From Kiritimatiellia bacterium (lineage in GTDB: Bacteria; Verrucomicrobiota; Kiritimatiellia; RFP12; UBA1067), in assembly GCA_017479035.1 (NCBI GenBank), contig JAFVCR010000089.1, forward strand, positions 1-5,298: DNA of 5,298 nucleotides. Reading direction: 5' to 3'. Positions 1 through 5,298 of this stretch are shown here, piece after piece (the stretch's first letter is position 1; every line of letters starts with the position of its first letter). A model generated the notes under the pieces. It had not been told where the DNA came from, searched no databases, and saw only the letters and a program-made list of their open reading frames with translations. The translations under genes were made by a program, and so were the position numbers.

Positions 1-1020
1 ACATACTACGTGGTGTTCCAAGCGTTGGATTCTTCAGGCAAGGAGATAGGTATAATAACAAACGATCTCAAAGTCTCGCAAGGCTCTACGTGGGTTGCGC
101 AGTGGCAGCCGCCGTTCAACGTCCGCTACGAAAACTGCACCATGACTCCCTACGTATATAAAGGCGGAATGGACGACTACATGATCGTGGATCTCAATAC
201 GTGGAAAGTGACGTACGAGCCGATGTCCACACAAGCGGCATCCAACGAGAAATACAACACGGATGAATACAAGACTGCGAAAATGGCGTTTCGCAAAGTT
301 CCTGCCGGCGATTACTGGATTGGAGGTCCGGAGACGGGGTTGATTTACGAGGCAACCAACTCCTACCACAAATGCCATATTGCAAAGGATTTCTACATCG
401 GAGTATTCCACGTCACGGTGGCGCAATACGACAAGATTGTAAGCAACACCGCATCGACCAGCACATATCCCAAATCTTCGATCTCATACAATACCATACG
501 CGGTTCTGCCGGTGCTGCGGCAAGACCTTCCACGGGCATTTGCGCAACGATGAATTCGAAAGCAAAACTTGAATCCGGCGCATTGCTAGTGGCCGGTGCG
601 AAAGACGGTTTCGATTTGCCGACGGTTTCGATGTGGGAAATCGCCGCACGCGCTGGTGAAACGACCAAGTATCCAGGCGCGGACGACACTTCCAAACTCA
701 CGGAATACAGCTGGTACAACGGCAATGGCGGATGGCATCCTGTCGGGCAGAAAAAGGAAAATTCATGGGGTCTCTATGACATGGTTGGCGATGCATGGCA
801 CATCTGCCGCGACACGTGGAATCCCGTAGACTGCGCAACCTTGCAGCCCGAAGGATTGACGCCGATAAATTCCGGCAGTGCCTCATACTGCTTCTACCAG
901 GGAGCGTCAATTTCAGACCGCATTACCCATTTGTCTTTCCGTTTCTCCGCACGGCATATCGACGGCAAGGGGAACGCATATGGGAATGTCGGTTTCCGTC
1001 TTGCATTTTTCCCGGACTGA
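1..1020 (+). CDS. FGE-sulfatase/SUMF1-like domain protein, 5' partial
   Basis: The reading frame is open from the first base of the window, so the true start lies upstream; only the C-terminal 339 residues are visible. Counting from the Val codon at position 10, residues 1-90 look beta-rich and lack a motif I can name. An FGE-sulfatase (C-type-lectin-like) fold follows at about 92-334. Its landmarks are VPAGDYWIGG (98-107), FYIGVFHVTVAQYDKI (128-143), FDLPTVSMWEIAARAG (201-216), NSWGLYDMVGDAWHICRDTW (251-270) and GNVGFRLAF (325-333). These match the family signatures LPTEAEWEYAARGG, GLYDMxGNVWEW and GFR. Several signatures are degraded: the usual RGGSW is YQGAS (296-300), and the CRxAxR region reads FRFSAR (310-315) with no Cys. 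Catalytic sulfatase activation is therefore unlikely. A structural or ligand-binding role in a secreted or surface protein is an inference. Such domains behind beta-sandwich segments are, from memory, common in PVC-group bacteria. The gene is convergent with gmd. Confidence 0.85.
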   Translation, partial: TYYVVFQALDSSGKEIGIITNDLKVSQGSTWVAQWQPPFNVRYENCTMTPYVYKGGMDDYMIVDLNTWKVTYEPMSTQAASNEKYNTDEYKTAKMAFRKVPAGDYWIGGPETGLIYEATNSYHKCHIAKDFYIGVFHVTVAQYDKIVSNTASTSTYPKSSISYNTIRGSAGAAARPSTGICATMNSKAKLESGALLVAGAKDGFDLPTVSMWEIAARAGETTKYPGADDTSKLTEYSWYNGNGGWHPVGQKKENSWGLYDMVGDAWHICRDTWNPVDCATLQPEGLTPINSGSASYCFYQGASISDRITHLSFRFSARHIDGKGNAYGNVGFRLAFFPD

Positions 1021-1029
1021 AACTGACGC

Positions 1030-1071
1030 ACTGCACACTGCACACTTCAAACTGCACACTGCACACTACAA
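1030..1071. repeat. Heptamer tandem repeat array (6 x 7 bases)
   Basis: Read from 1030, the sequence splits into six consecutive heptamers: ACTGCAC, ACTGCAC, ACTTCAA, ACTGCAC, ACTGCAC, ACTACAA. Equivalently, it is a 21-base unit present twice (1030-1050 and 1051-1071) with one mismatch in 21 positions. It begins ten bases after the stop codon of the FGE-like gene and lies in non-coding DNA. The period of seven is not a codon multiple, which fits a non-coding repeat. I do not recognise the family. It resembles the short tandem heptamer repeats known from other bacterial intergenic regions. Confidence 0.85.
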
Positions 1072-1125
1072 AAGAGGGGAGGTGGCGTATAGGTTATAGC
1101 GAGGTTCTTACATGTTAGTAGTACA

Positions 1126-1153
1126 AACGGCGGGAGCATCCACTCCCGCCGTT
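1126..1153. terminator. Bidirectional hairpin terminator between convergent genes
   Basis: AACGGCGGGAG (1126-1136) pairs perfectly with CTCCCGCCGTT (1143-1153), giving an 11-bp GC-rich stem with a 6-base loop (CATCCA). On the minus strand the stem runs out into TTTGTAC, a short T-rich tail. The hairpin starts 33 bases past the gmd stop codon, so it fits the end of the der-mnmA-gmd operon. On the plus strand the tail is TTATATGTATG, weaker but usable, and it would serve the FGE-like gene, whose stop is about 105 bases upstream. Its position between two convergent genes supports shared use. Confidence 0.85.
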
Positions 1154-1186
1154 ATATGTATGATATTTCAGCCTGCGATGCGCCGG

Positions 1187-2197
1187 TTACGCATTCTTCA
1201 GTGCGGCTTCTTTGCGGGCGAGTTCGAGGTCCGCCTCCATCATCATTTTTACAAGGCCTTTGAAAGTCACTTTCGGTTGCCAGCCAAGAATTTCGCGGGC
1301 TTTTGTGGCATCGCCTAGCAGTTGATCCACTTCGCTGGGGCGGTCGTAGCGCGAATCGTGATGAGTGTATTTCTGCCAATCGAGGCCGACGAGGGAAAAA
1401 GCCTCTTCGAGAAATTCTTTCACCGAATGCATCTCGCCGGTGGCGAGGACGAAGTCGTCGGGCTTGTCCGCCTGCAGGATGCGCCACATGCCTTCAACGT
1501 AATCGCCCGCAAAACCCCAGTCGCGCAACGCATTGATGTTGCCCATGTAGAGTTCGTTTTGCAGGCCGTGCTTGATGCGGGCCACGGCGCGTGTTATCTT
1601 GCGCGTGACGAACGTCTCGCCGCGGCGTGGCGATTCGTGGTTGAAAAGTATTCCGTTGGAGGCGAACAGGTTGTATGCCTCGCGGTAGTTCTTCACCGCC
1701 CAGAATCCGTACAGTTTTGCCACGGCATAAGGCGAGCGCGGATAGAACGGAGTTGTTTCGCGTTGAGGCACTTCCTGCACGAGGCCGAAGAGTTCGGAAG
1801 TCGATGCCTGGTAGAAGCGCACCTGTTTTTTCACGCCAGCCTGCCGCACGGCCTCCAAAAGACGCATCACGCCGAGCGCGTCTACATCGCCGGTGAACTC
1901 CGGAGAATCGAACGACACGCGCACATGGCTCTGCGCCGCGAGGTTGTAAACTTCGTCGGGCTGGATTTCCCACACGAGGCGCGTCAGCATGGAAGAGTCC
2001 GCCATGTCGCCATAGTGCAGGAACAGCCGCACGTTGTTGACGTGCGGATCTTGGTAGAGATGGTCGATACGCTGCGTGTTGAAAGTCGATGCGCGGCGAA
2101 TTACTCCATGCACGGTATAACCTTTGTCCAGCAGCAGCTCGGTCAAATACGATCCGTCCTGCCCGGTTATGCCTGTTATCAATGCAACTTTGCCCAT
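1187..2197 (-). CDS. gmd: GDP-mannose 4,6-dehydratase
   Basis: The product is a 336-residue cytoplasmic NADP-dependent short-chain dehydratase. It converts GDP-D-mannose to GDP-4-keto-6-deoxy-D-mannose, the precursor of GDP-L-fucose, GDP-rhamnose and related sugars used in surface polysaccharides. A Rossmann GxxGxxG lies at residues 9-15 (GITGQDG), followed by the NADP-type VIRRAST segment (32-38). The catalytic residues fit the family: STSE (132-135, Thr133 and Glu135) and YAVAK (157-161, Tyr157 and Lys161). The family block FNHESPRRGETFVTRK (185-200) and RDWGFAGDYVEGMW (225-238) are intact. The length is close to the usual 340-370. The ATG at 2197 is preferred over an in-frame TTG at 2218: it gives the usual short MGKVALITG N-terminus and has AAGGA eight bases upstream. 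The gene starts 22 bases after the mnmA stop, so it is probably the last gene of the operon. No GDP-fucose synthase or other sugar gene is visible beside it. Confidence 0.97.
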   Translation of the reverse strand: MGKVALITGITGQDGSYLTELLLDKGYTVHGVIRRASTFNTQRIDHLYQDPHVNNVRLFLHYGDMADSSMLTRLVWEIQPDEVYNLAAQSHVRVSFDSPEFTGDVDALGVMRLLEAVRQAGVKKQVRFYQASTSELFGLVQEVPQRETTPFYPRSPYAVAKLYGFWAVKNYREAYNLFASNGILFNHESPRRGETFVTRKITRAVARIKHGLQNELYMGNINALRDWGFAGDYVEGMWRILQADKPDDFVLATGEMHSVKEFLEEAFSLVGLDWQKYTHHDSRYDRPSEVDQLLGDATKAREILGWQPKVTFKGLVKMMMEADLELARKEAALKNA

Positions 2198-2205
2198 GTT
2201 GGATT

Positions 2206-2210
2206 TCCTT
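2206..2210 (-). promoter_or_regulatory. Shine-Dalgarno site of gmd
   Basis: AAGGA on the minus strand lies eight bases before the ATG at 2197, in the short mnmA-gmd gap. It decides the start in favour of 2197 over the TTG at 2218. It also shows that this genome uses Shine-Dalgarno initiation for at least one gene, in contrast to der and smc. Confidence 0.75.
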
Positions 2211-2219
2211 GTTTGCAAT

Positions 2220-3305
2220 CTACTTTATAATGCCGCCGCATAGGAGTTCTTCCGTTTCGGCGGAATATAGAACCGCGCTTTGCCCTGGTGCTACACCTTG
2301 TATGCCGGCGGGGAACTCCACTTTGTTTCCTTCCAGCCACGCACCGGGTCGCGGCGCACCGCCGGAACGCACTTTCACCCGCACGGGGATGCGTCCTTCC
2401 ACTGGAGCCGTAGAGACCCAATTCACGTCTTCCATTTCAAGCGACGTTTTCACAGCATCCTGCCGAGAACCTACCACCACCCTGTTGCGGCAGGCATCGA
2501 GATCCACAACATAATAAGGCTCGGCAGCAGCCACGCCCAACCCTTTGCGCTGGCCAATAGTGTAGTGCCAAAAACCGTTGTGCGTCCCCACTTTGCGGCC
2601 ATTTACATCTACAATGTCTCCCGGCCGTGCCGCCTCGCCTATAAGCTCGTCCACATCGCCGGAATAAAAGTCTTGCGAATCGGGCTTGTCCGCAGCGGCG
2701 AGATCGTATTTGCGTGCGATGGCGCGCACTTCTGTCTTGGACATGCATCCCAGGGGGAAGATGTGCCGCTCGAGTTGCTTTTGCGAGAGCCGGTAGAGGA
2801 AATAACTTTGGTCTTTCGCTTCGTCTTTTGCGCGCAGGAGTTTCATGCGGCCATCCGCGCCGCGCTCCACCCGTGCGTAGTGGCCAGTGGCGAAATAGTC
2901 GAACTTCAACCCATCGGCCTCTGCAAGGCGCGGCAACAGACCGAACTTCATCGTGGCATTGCAGCGCACGCACGGGTTGGGGGTCTTGCCGGAGAGATAT
3001 GTTTCGCGGAAATATCGCACGATGGTGTCTTCATAGTGGCGGGACATGTCGAACACGCGATATTCAATGCCAAGTCTGCCGGCAAGTTTTTCCGCTTCGG
3101 CGATGTCTTCCTTTTCGCCCGCACCGAAACACGCATCGCGCGCACCGCCCTTGTATTTGCCGTCCTGCCAGAGTTTCATCGTTACGCCAATCACATTGTA
3201 GCCCTGCTCCTTCAAGAGCAGCGCGGCCACGCTCGAGTCCACTCCGCCGGAAAGCCCCACCGCCACGGTTGGAGATGCAGGTGATAATGTGTGGATTGGC
3301 ATCAT
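2220..3305 (-). CDS. mnmA: tRNA-specific 2-thiouridylase MnmA
   Basis: The product is a 361-residue cytoplasmic enzyme that adenylates C2 of U34 in tRNA-Lys, -Glu and -Gln and replaces its oxygen with sulfur, giving the s2U wobble base. The N-terminal adenine-hydrolase-like domain carries the PP-loop SGGVDSS (19-25), TPNPCVRCN (108-116) and DYFATGHYAR (136-145). The central and C-terminal parts include KPDSQDF (207-213), GFWHYTIGQRKGLG (244-257) and the beta-barrel through CGGII (356-360). The length is typical. Cys115 aligns with the first catalytic Cys (C102 in E. coli, from memory), and Cys112 makes a CxxC. At the second catalytic position (E. coli C199, in a DSxxxC context) this protein has Tyr214 (SQDFYSGD). 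I believe similar SQDF-type variants exist in other phyla, so the gene is probably functional. Two adjacent ATG codons (3305, 3302) can start it; a weak GGAAG lies 11 bases upstream of the first. The gene follows der after 27 bases and precedes gmd. Confidence 0.96.
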   Translation of the reverse strand: MMPIHTLSPASPTVAVGLSGGVDSSVAALLLKEQGYNVIGVTMKLWQDGKYKGGARDACFGAGEKEDIAEAEKLAGRLGIEYRVFDMSRHYEDTIVRYFRETYLSGKTPNPCVRCNATMKFGLLPRLAEADGLKFDYFATGHYARVERGADGRMKLLRAKDEAKDQSYFLYRLSQKQLERHIFPLGCMSKTEVRAIARKYDLAAADKPDSQDFYSGDVDELIGEAARPGDIVDVNGRKVGTHNGFWHYTIGQRKGLGVAAAEPYYVVDLDACRNRVVVGSRQDAVKTSLEMEDVNWVSTAPVEGRIPVRVKVRSGGAPRPGAWLEGNKVEFPAGIQGVAPGQSAVLYSAETEELLCGGIIK

Positions 3306-3332
3306 GTTCTACCGCACTTCCGCAAATGGTTC

Positions 3333-4745
3333 CTACGCTCGCGCCTGTCCCTGGCGGGTTTTGCCCTGCGTTTGGCGTTTGAGCCGTTCCGCCTCGATGC
3401 CCACCACGGCACCATCCTTGCGGGAACGAGCCTTGAGATTTATGGCGAGCGGTGCGCCCACAAGCCCGAATCGTGCGCGGATGTTCTTTTCTAGGTAGCG
3501 CAGATATTCCGGCGTAACCAGCCCGGGATCGTTCACGAAAAGCCTTACCGCCACGGGGTTCGTGCCCGTCTGCAAACCGTAATACACTTTCAGCCGTCTG
3601 CCGTTGCGCATCGGTGCAAGCGTGCGCTTGGTGGCTTCCACCAAAGTGCGGTTCAGCACGCCGGTGGGCAGTTTGGCGAGGACGCTTTCGGCAGCAGCAT
3701 CTATTGCATCAAGGGTGCGCCGCACGTTGTAGCCGGTCTTTGCGCTTGCAAACACCACGGGCGCAAAATTGAAGAACGGCAACATTTTGCGGACGGCTTC
3801 TTCCGCCTCTTTCTGGTCGATGCCCATGTCCGATGCCACGTCCCACTTGTTCATTATCACGAGGCAAGCCTTCTTTGCTTCCAGGATTTTGCCGGCGATG
3901 CGCATATCCTGCCGAGTGGGGCCGGTCTCGGCTTCCATCACCATCACCACCACATCCGCTTCTTCTATGGCTTTCTCGCCGCGAAAGAGGGAAAAGTAAT
4001 CCACGCTCGTCTTCGACATTTTGTTGCGGCTTTTCATGCCGGCTGTGTCTACAAGCACGTAGTGCCGCGCGTCTTCGCCTTCGCCGATGGAAAAGGGCAC
4101 GTCCACCGCATCGCGCGTAGTCCCGGCGATGTCGCTTACTATCACGCGTTCTTCGTTGAGGAGCTTGTTTATGTATGAGCTCTTGCCGGCGTTGGGCCTG
4201 CCTACAACGGCAACGCGCAGCGGTTTTACGTCCGTTGCGCTTTCCTTTGGAATGCCGTCTACGATTTCCGATACCAGTTCGTCGATGCCGATGTTGTGTT
4301 CGGCGGAGACGGCAAATACTTTCACGCCGAATCTCTCGAATTCAAGAGCCTTCTCTGCATCTTCGACGCGGTCGCACTTGTTTGCGGCGATTACGCAGCG
4401 CACGCCGCTGGTGCGCACCATGCGGATCACCTCTTCGTCCAGCGGCGTAACGCCGGCGATTGCATCGGCAACGATTATGCACAGGCGTGAGTCCGCAATG
4501 GCTACCTTGGCCTGTTCCTTGGTCTGCATCGCAAGGGGATCCTCCGCGCCCGGCGTGGAGCCGAATGCGAGCCCGCCTGTGTCGACCAGCAGGAGGGAGC
4601 GTCCGCGCAAGCGGATCTCCCGCGCCACGCGGTCGCGCGTCACGCCCGGCTGGTCGAACACTATGGCGATGCGTCTGCCCGCGATGCGGTTGAACAGCGC
4701 ACTTTTCCCGACGTTCGGGCGCCCCACTATGCTGATGCAATCCAT
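3333..4745 (-). CDS. der: Ribosome biogenesis GTPase Der (EngA)
   Basis: The product is a 470-residue GTPase with two tandem G domains that assists late assembly of the 50S subunit. G domain 1 shows GRPNVGKS (8-15), PGVTRDR (33-39), DTGG (55-58) and NKCD (122-125). G domain 2 shows GRPNAGKS (182-189), AGTTRD (207-212), DTAG (233-236), NKWD (299-302) and SAKTG (334-338). A KH-like RNA-binding domain follows at roughly 360-440, including RRLKVYYGLQTGTNP (383-397), then a basic tail. All nucleotide-binding motifs are intact and the length is normal for the family. The ATG at 4745 gives the usual very short leader before the first G1 motif. An in-frame ATG at 4757 would add four residues (MPAI) but overlaps the predicted -10 box. 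A longer in-frame extension to 4832 adds 29 non-conserved residues and is rejected. It is the first gene of the der-mnmA-gmd run and is divergent from smc. Confidence 0.98.
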   Translation of the reverse strand: MDCISIVGRPNVGKSALFNRIAGRRIAIVFDQPGVTRDRVAREIRLRGRSLLLVDTGGLAFGSTPGAEDPLAMQTKEQAKVAIADSRLCIIVADAIAGVTPLDEEVIRMVRTSGVRCVIAANKCDRVEDAEKALEFERFGVKVFAVSAEHNIGIDELVSEIVDGIPKESATDVKPLRVAVVGRPNAGKSSYINKLLNEERVIVSDIAGTTRDAVDVPFSIGEGEDARHYVLVDTAGMKSRNKMSKTSVDYFSLFRGEKAIEEADVVVMVMEAETGPTRQDMRIAGKILEAKKACLVIMNKWDVASDMGIDQKEAEEAVRKMLPFFNFAPVVFASAKTGYNVRRTLDAIDAAAESVLAKLPTGVLNRTLVEATKRTLAPMRNGRRLKVYYGLQTGTNPVAVRLFVNDPGLVTPEYLRYLEKNIRARFGLVGAPLAINLKARSRKDGAVVGIEAERLKRQTQGKTRQGQARA

Positions 4746-4748
4746 AAT

Positions 4749-4784
4749 TGCTGGCATTATACCATATTTACCCGTGCATTGCAA
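4749..4784 (-). promoter_or_regulatory. Sigma-70-type promoter of der-mnmA-gmd
   Basis: On the minus strand there is a perfect -10 TATAAT (4761-4756). It is preceded by TGG, giving an extended -10 TGnTATAAT. A -35-like TTGCAA (4784-4779) lies exactly 17 bases upstream. The expected transcription start is near 4749, only about four bases before the der ATG at 4745, so the mRNA would be leaderless or nearly so. No Shine-Dalgarno sequence precedes the ATG. Confidence 0.75.
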
Positions 4785-4854
4785 CCTTGCGACACGCCAA
4801 CACTGGTGCATTGAATTTTGGAACTTGCCCACGGGTGCGTTTTATGGTATAATG
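4755..4854. repeat. 12-bp perfect inverted repeat flanking the der/smc promoter region
   Basis: CATTATACCATA (4755-4766) and TATGGTATAATG (4843-4854) are exact reverse complements. Each copy contains the extended -10 element of the promoter facing out of that side, so the two divergent promoters are mirror images. A further shared heptamer, CACGGGT, occurs in both promoter spacers: minus strand 4776-4770 and plus strand 4830-4836, at slightly different distances from the -10 (8 and 11 bases). A direct repeat, GTGCATTG, occurs at 4774-4781 and 4806-4813, 32 bases apart. Confidence 0.8.
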
Positions 4855-4860
4855 AAACGA
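4825..4860 (+). promoter_or_regulatory. Sigma-70-type promoter of smc
   Basis: TTGCCC (4825-4830) and a perfect TATAAT (4848-4853) are separated by exactly 17 bases. TGG before the -10 again makes an extended -10. The expected transcription start is near 4860, about two bases before the smc ATG at 4862, which implies a leaderless transcript. The two -35 boxes of the divergent promoters face each other across 40 bases. Confidence 0.75.
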
Positions 4861-4861
4861 T

Positions 4862-5298
4862 ATGTATCTGAAACAGTTGGACATTCTCGGCTTCAAAAGT
4901 TTTGCCGACAAGACCCGTCTGACGTTCGACCCCGGCATGATAGCCATCGTGGGGCCAAACGGCTGCGGGAAGTCCAATGTCTCCGACGCGATACGCTGGG
5001 TCCTCGGCGAGCAGCGTCCCACCGCGATACGTTGTTCCAAACTGGTGGACGTGGTATTCAACGGCACGGATACGAGAAAGCCTCTGGGATTTGCGGAAGG
5101 GTCCATAACGTTTGCGGATTGCGAAGGGCTTTTGGGGACGGAATACCACGAGGTGACCGTAACGCGGCGCGTGTATCGTTCGGGCGAGGGCGAATACTTC
5201 ATAAACAAAACACCGTGCCGGCTCAAGGACGTGCAGAGGCTTTTCATGGGCACGGGCATTGGCACCACGTCCTACTCCGTGATGGCGCAGGGCCAGAT
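4862..5298 (+). CDS. smc: Chromosome segregation protein SMC, 3' partial (N-terminal 145 residues)
   Basis: The frame stays open to the window edge, so only the N-terminal ATPase head is present. SMC dimers with long coiled coils use ATP to compact and segregate the chromosome. The N-terminus MYLKQLDILGFKSFADKT is the family signature. Walker A is GPNGCGKSN (31-39), followed by DAIRWVLGEQ (42-51) and Arg57 at the expected R-loop position. RRVYRSGEGEYFINKTPCRL and the Q-loop stretch TSYSVMAQGQ close the visible part. The coiled coil, hinge, signature motif and Walker B lie beyond the window. The start is firm: an in-frame stop (TGA, 4853-4855) lies three codons upstream, and conservation begins at the first residue. 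No Shine-Dalgarno sequence precedes it. It is divergent from der with 116 bases between the start codons. Confidence 0.97.
   Translation, partial: MYLKQLDILGFKSFADKTRLTFDPGMIAIVGPNGCGKSNVSDAIRWVLGEQRPTAIRCSKLVDVVFNGTDTRKPLGFAEGSITFADCEGLLGTEYHEVTVTRRVYRSGEGEYFINKTPCRLKDVQRLFMGTGIGTTSYSVMAQGQ

Noticed and set aside
1030..1071. CRISPR array
   Set aside because: The units are only 7 (or 21) bases long and contiguous, with no unique spacers of 30 bases or more, so this is a simple tandem repeat.
1112..1318. Small plus-strand open frame starting at 1112 with GAGG seven bases upstream
   Set aside because: It would read through the terminator hairpin and then antisense into the 3' end of gmd. The composition does not look like a protein, so the GAGG is probably chance.
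1322..2230. Long plus-strand open frame (302 codons) opposite gmd
   Set aside because: It lies almost wholly antisense to a strongly conserved gmd gene and its translation shows no recognisable domain. Such frames are expected opposite GC-rich codons.
2280..3284. Long plus-strand open frame (334 codons) opposite mnmA
   Set aside because: It is a shadow of the mnmA coding strand, with no family signature and no ribosome-binding site that I can see.
4746..4832. N-terminal extension of Der by 29 residues to an ATG at 4832
   Set aside because: The added residues are not conserved in the family, and the extension runs through the der promoter and most of the smc promoter.
4768..5268. Minus-strand open frames opposite the start of smc
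   Set aside because: The plus strand carries an unmistakable SMC N-terminal head, so the minus-strand frames are shadows.

Overview
The window is a compact bacterial segment of moderately high G+C. It holds five protein genes: two are cut by the window edges and three form a run on the minus strand. The first gene encodes a divergent formylglycine-generating-enzyme-like (SUMF1/FGE-sulfatase) domain behind a beta-rich N-terminal part. From memory, this architecture is common in Kiritimatiellota, Lentisphaerota and Verrucomicrobiota (PVC group), and the smc and mnmA sequences do not contradict that. The taxonomic placement is an inference from family resemblance, not a search result.

Layout. 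Positions 1-1020 (+): the C-terminal part of the FGE-like protein. Positions 1021-1186: a short convergent intergenic region with a six-unit heptamer repeat array and a strong bidirectional hairpin terminator. Positions 1187-4745 (-): three co-directed genes, in transcription order der (ribosome-assembly GTPase), mnmA (tRNA 2-thiouridylase) and gmd (GDP-mannose 4,6-dehydratase). They are separated by 27 and 22 bases, so they probably form one operon ending at the hairpin. Positions 4746-4861: a 116-base divergent promoter region. Positions 4862-5298 (+): the start of smc (chromosome condensation ATPase), which runs off the window.

Functionally this is housekeeping DNA. Der matures the 50S subunit, MnmA thiolates wobble uridine in tRNA, and SMC organises the chromosome. 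Gmd makes the precursor of GDP-6-deoxyhexoses such as GDP-fucose for surface glycans, and its place at the end of a translation operon is unusual. I found no convincing new multi-gene system.

The points worth a second look are: (a) mirror-image der and smc promoters sharing a 12-base perfect inverted repeat, each placed so that the mRNA would be nearly leaderless; (b) an MnmA with Tyr where the second catalytic Cys is expected; (c) the heptamer array; and (d) an FGE-like domain without the catalytic cysteines.
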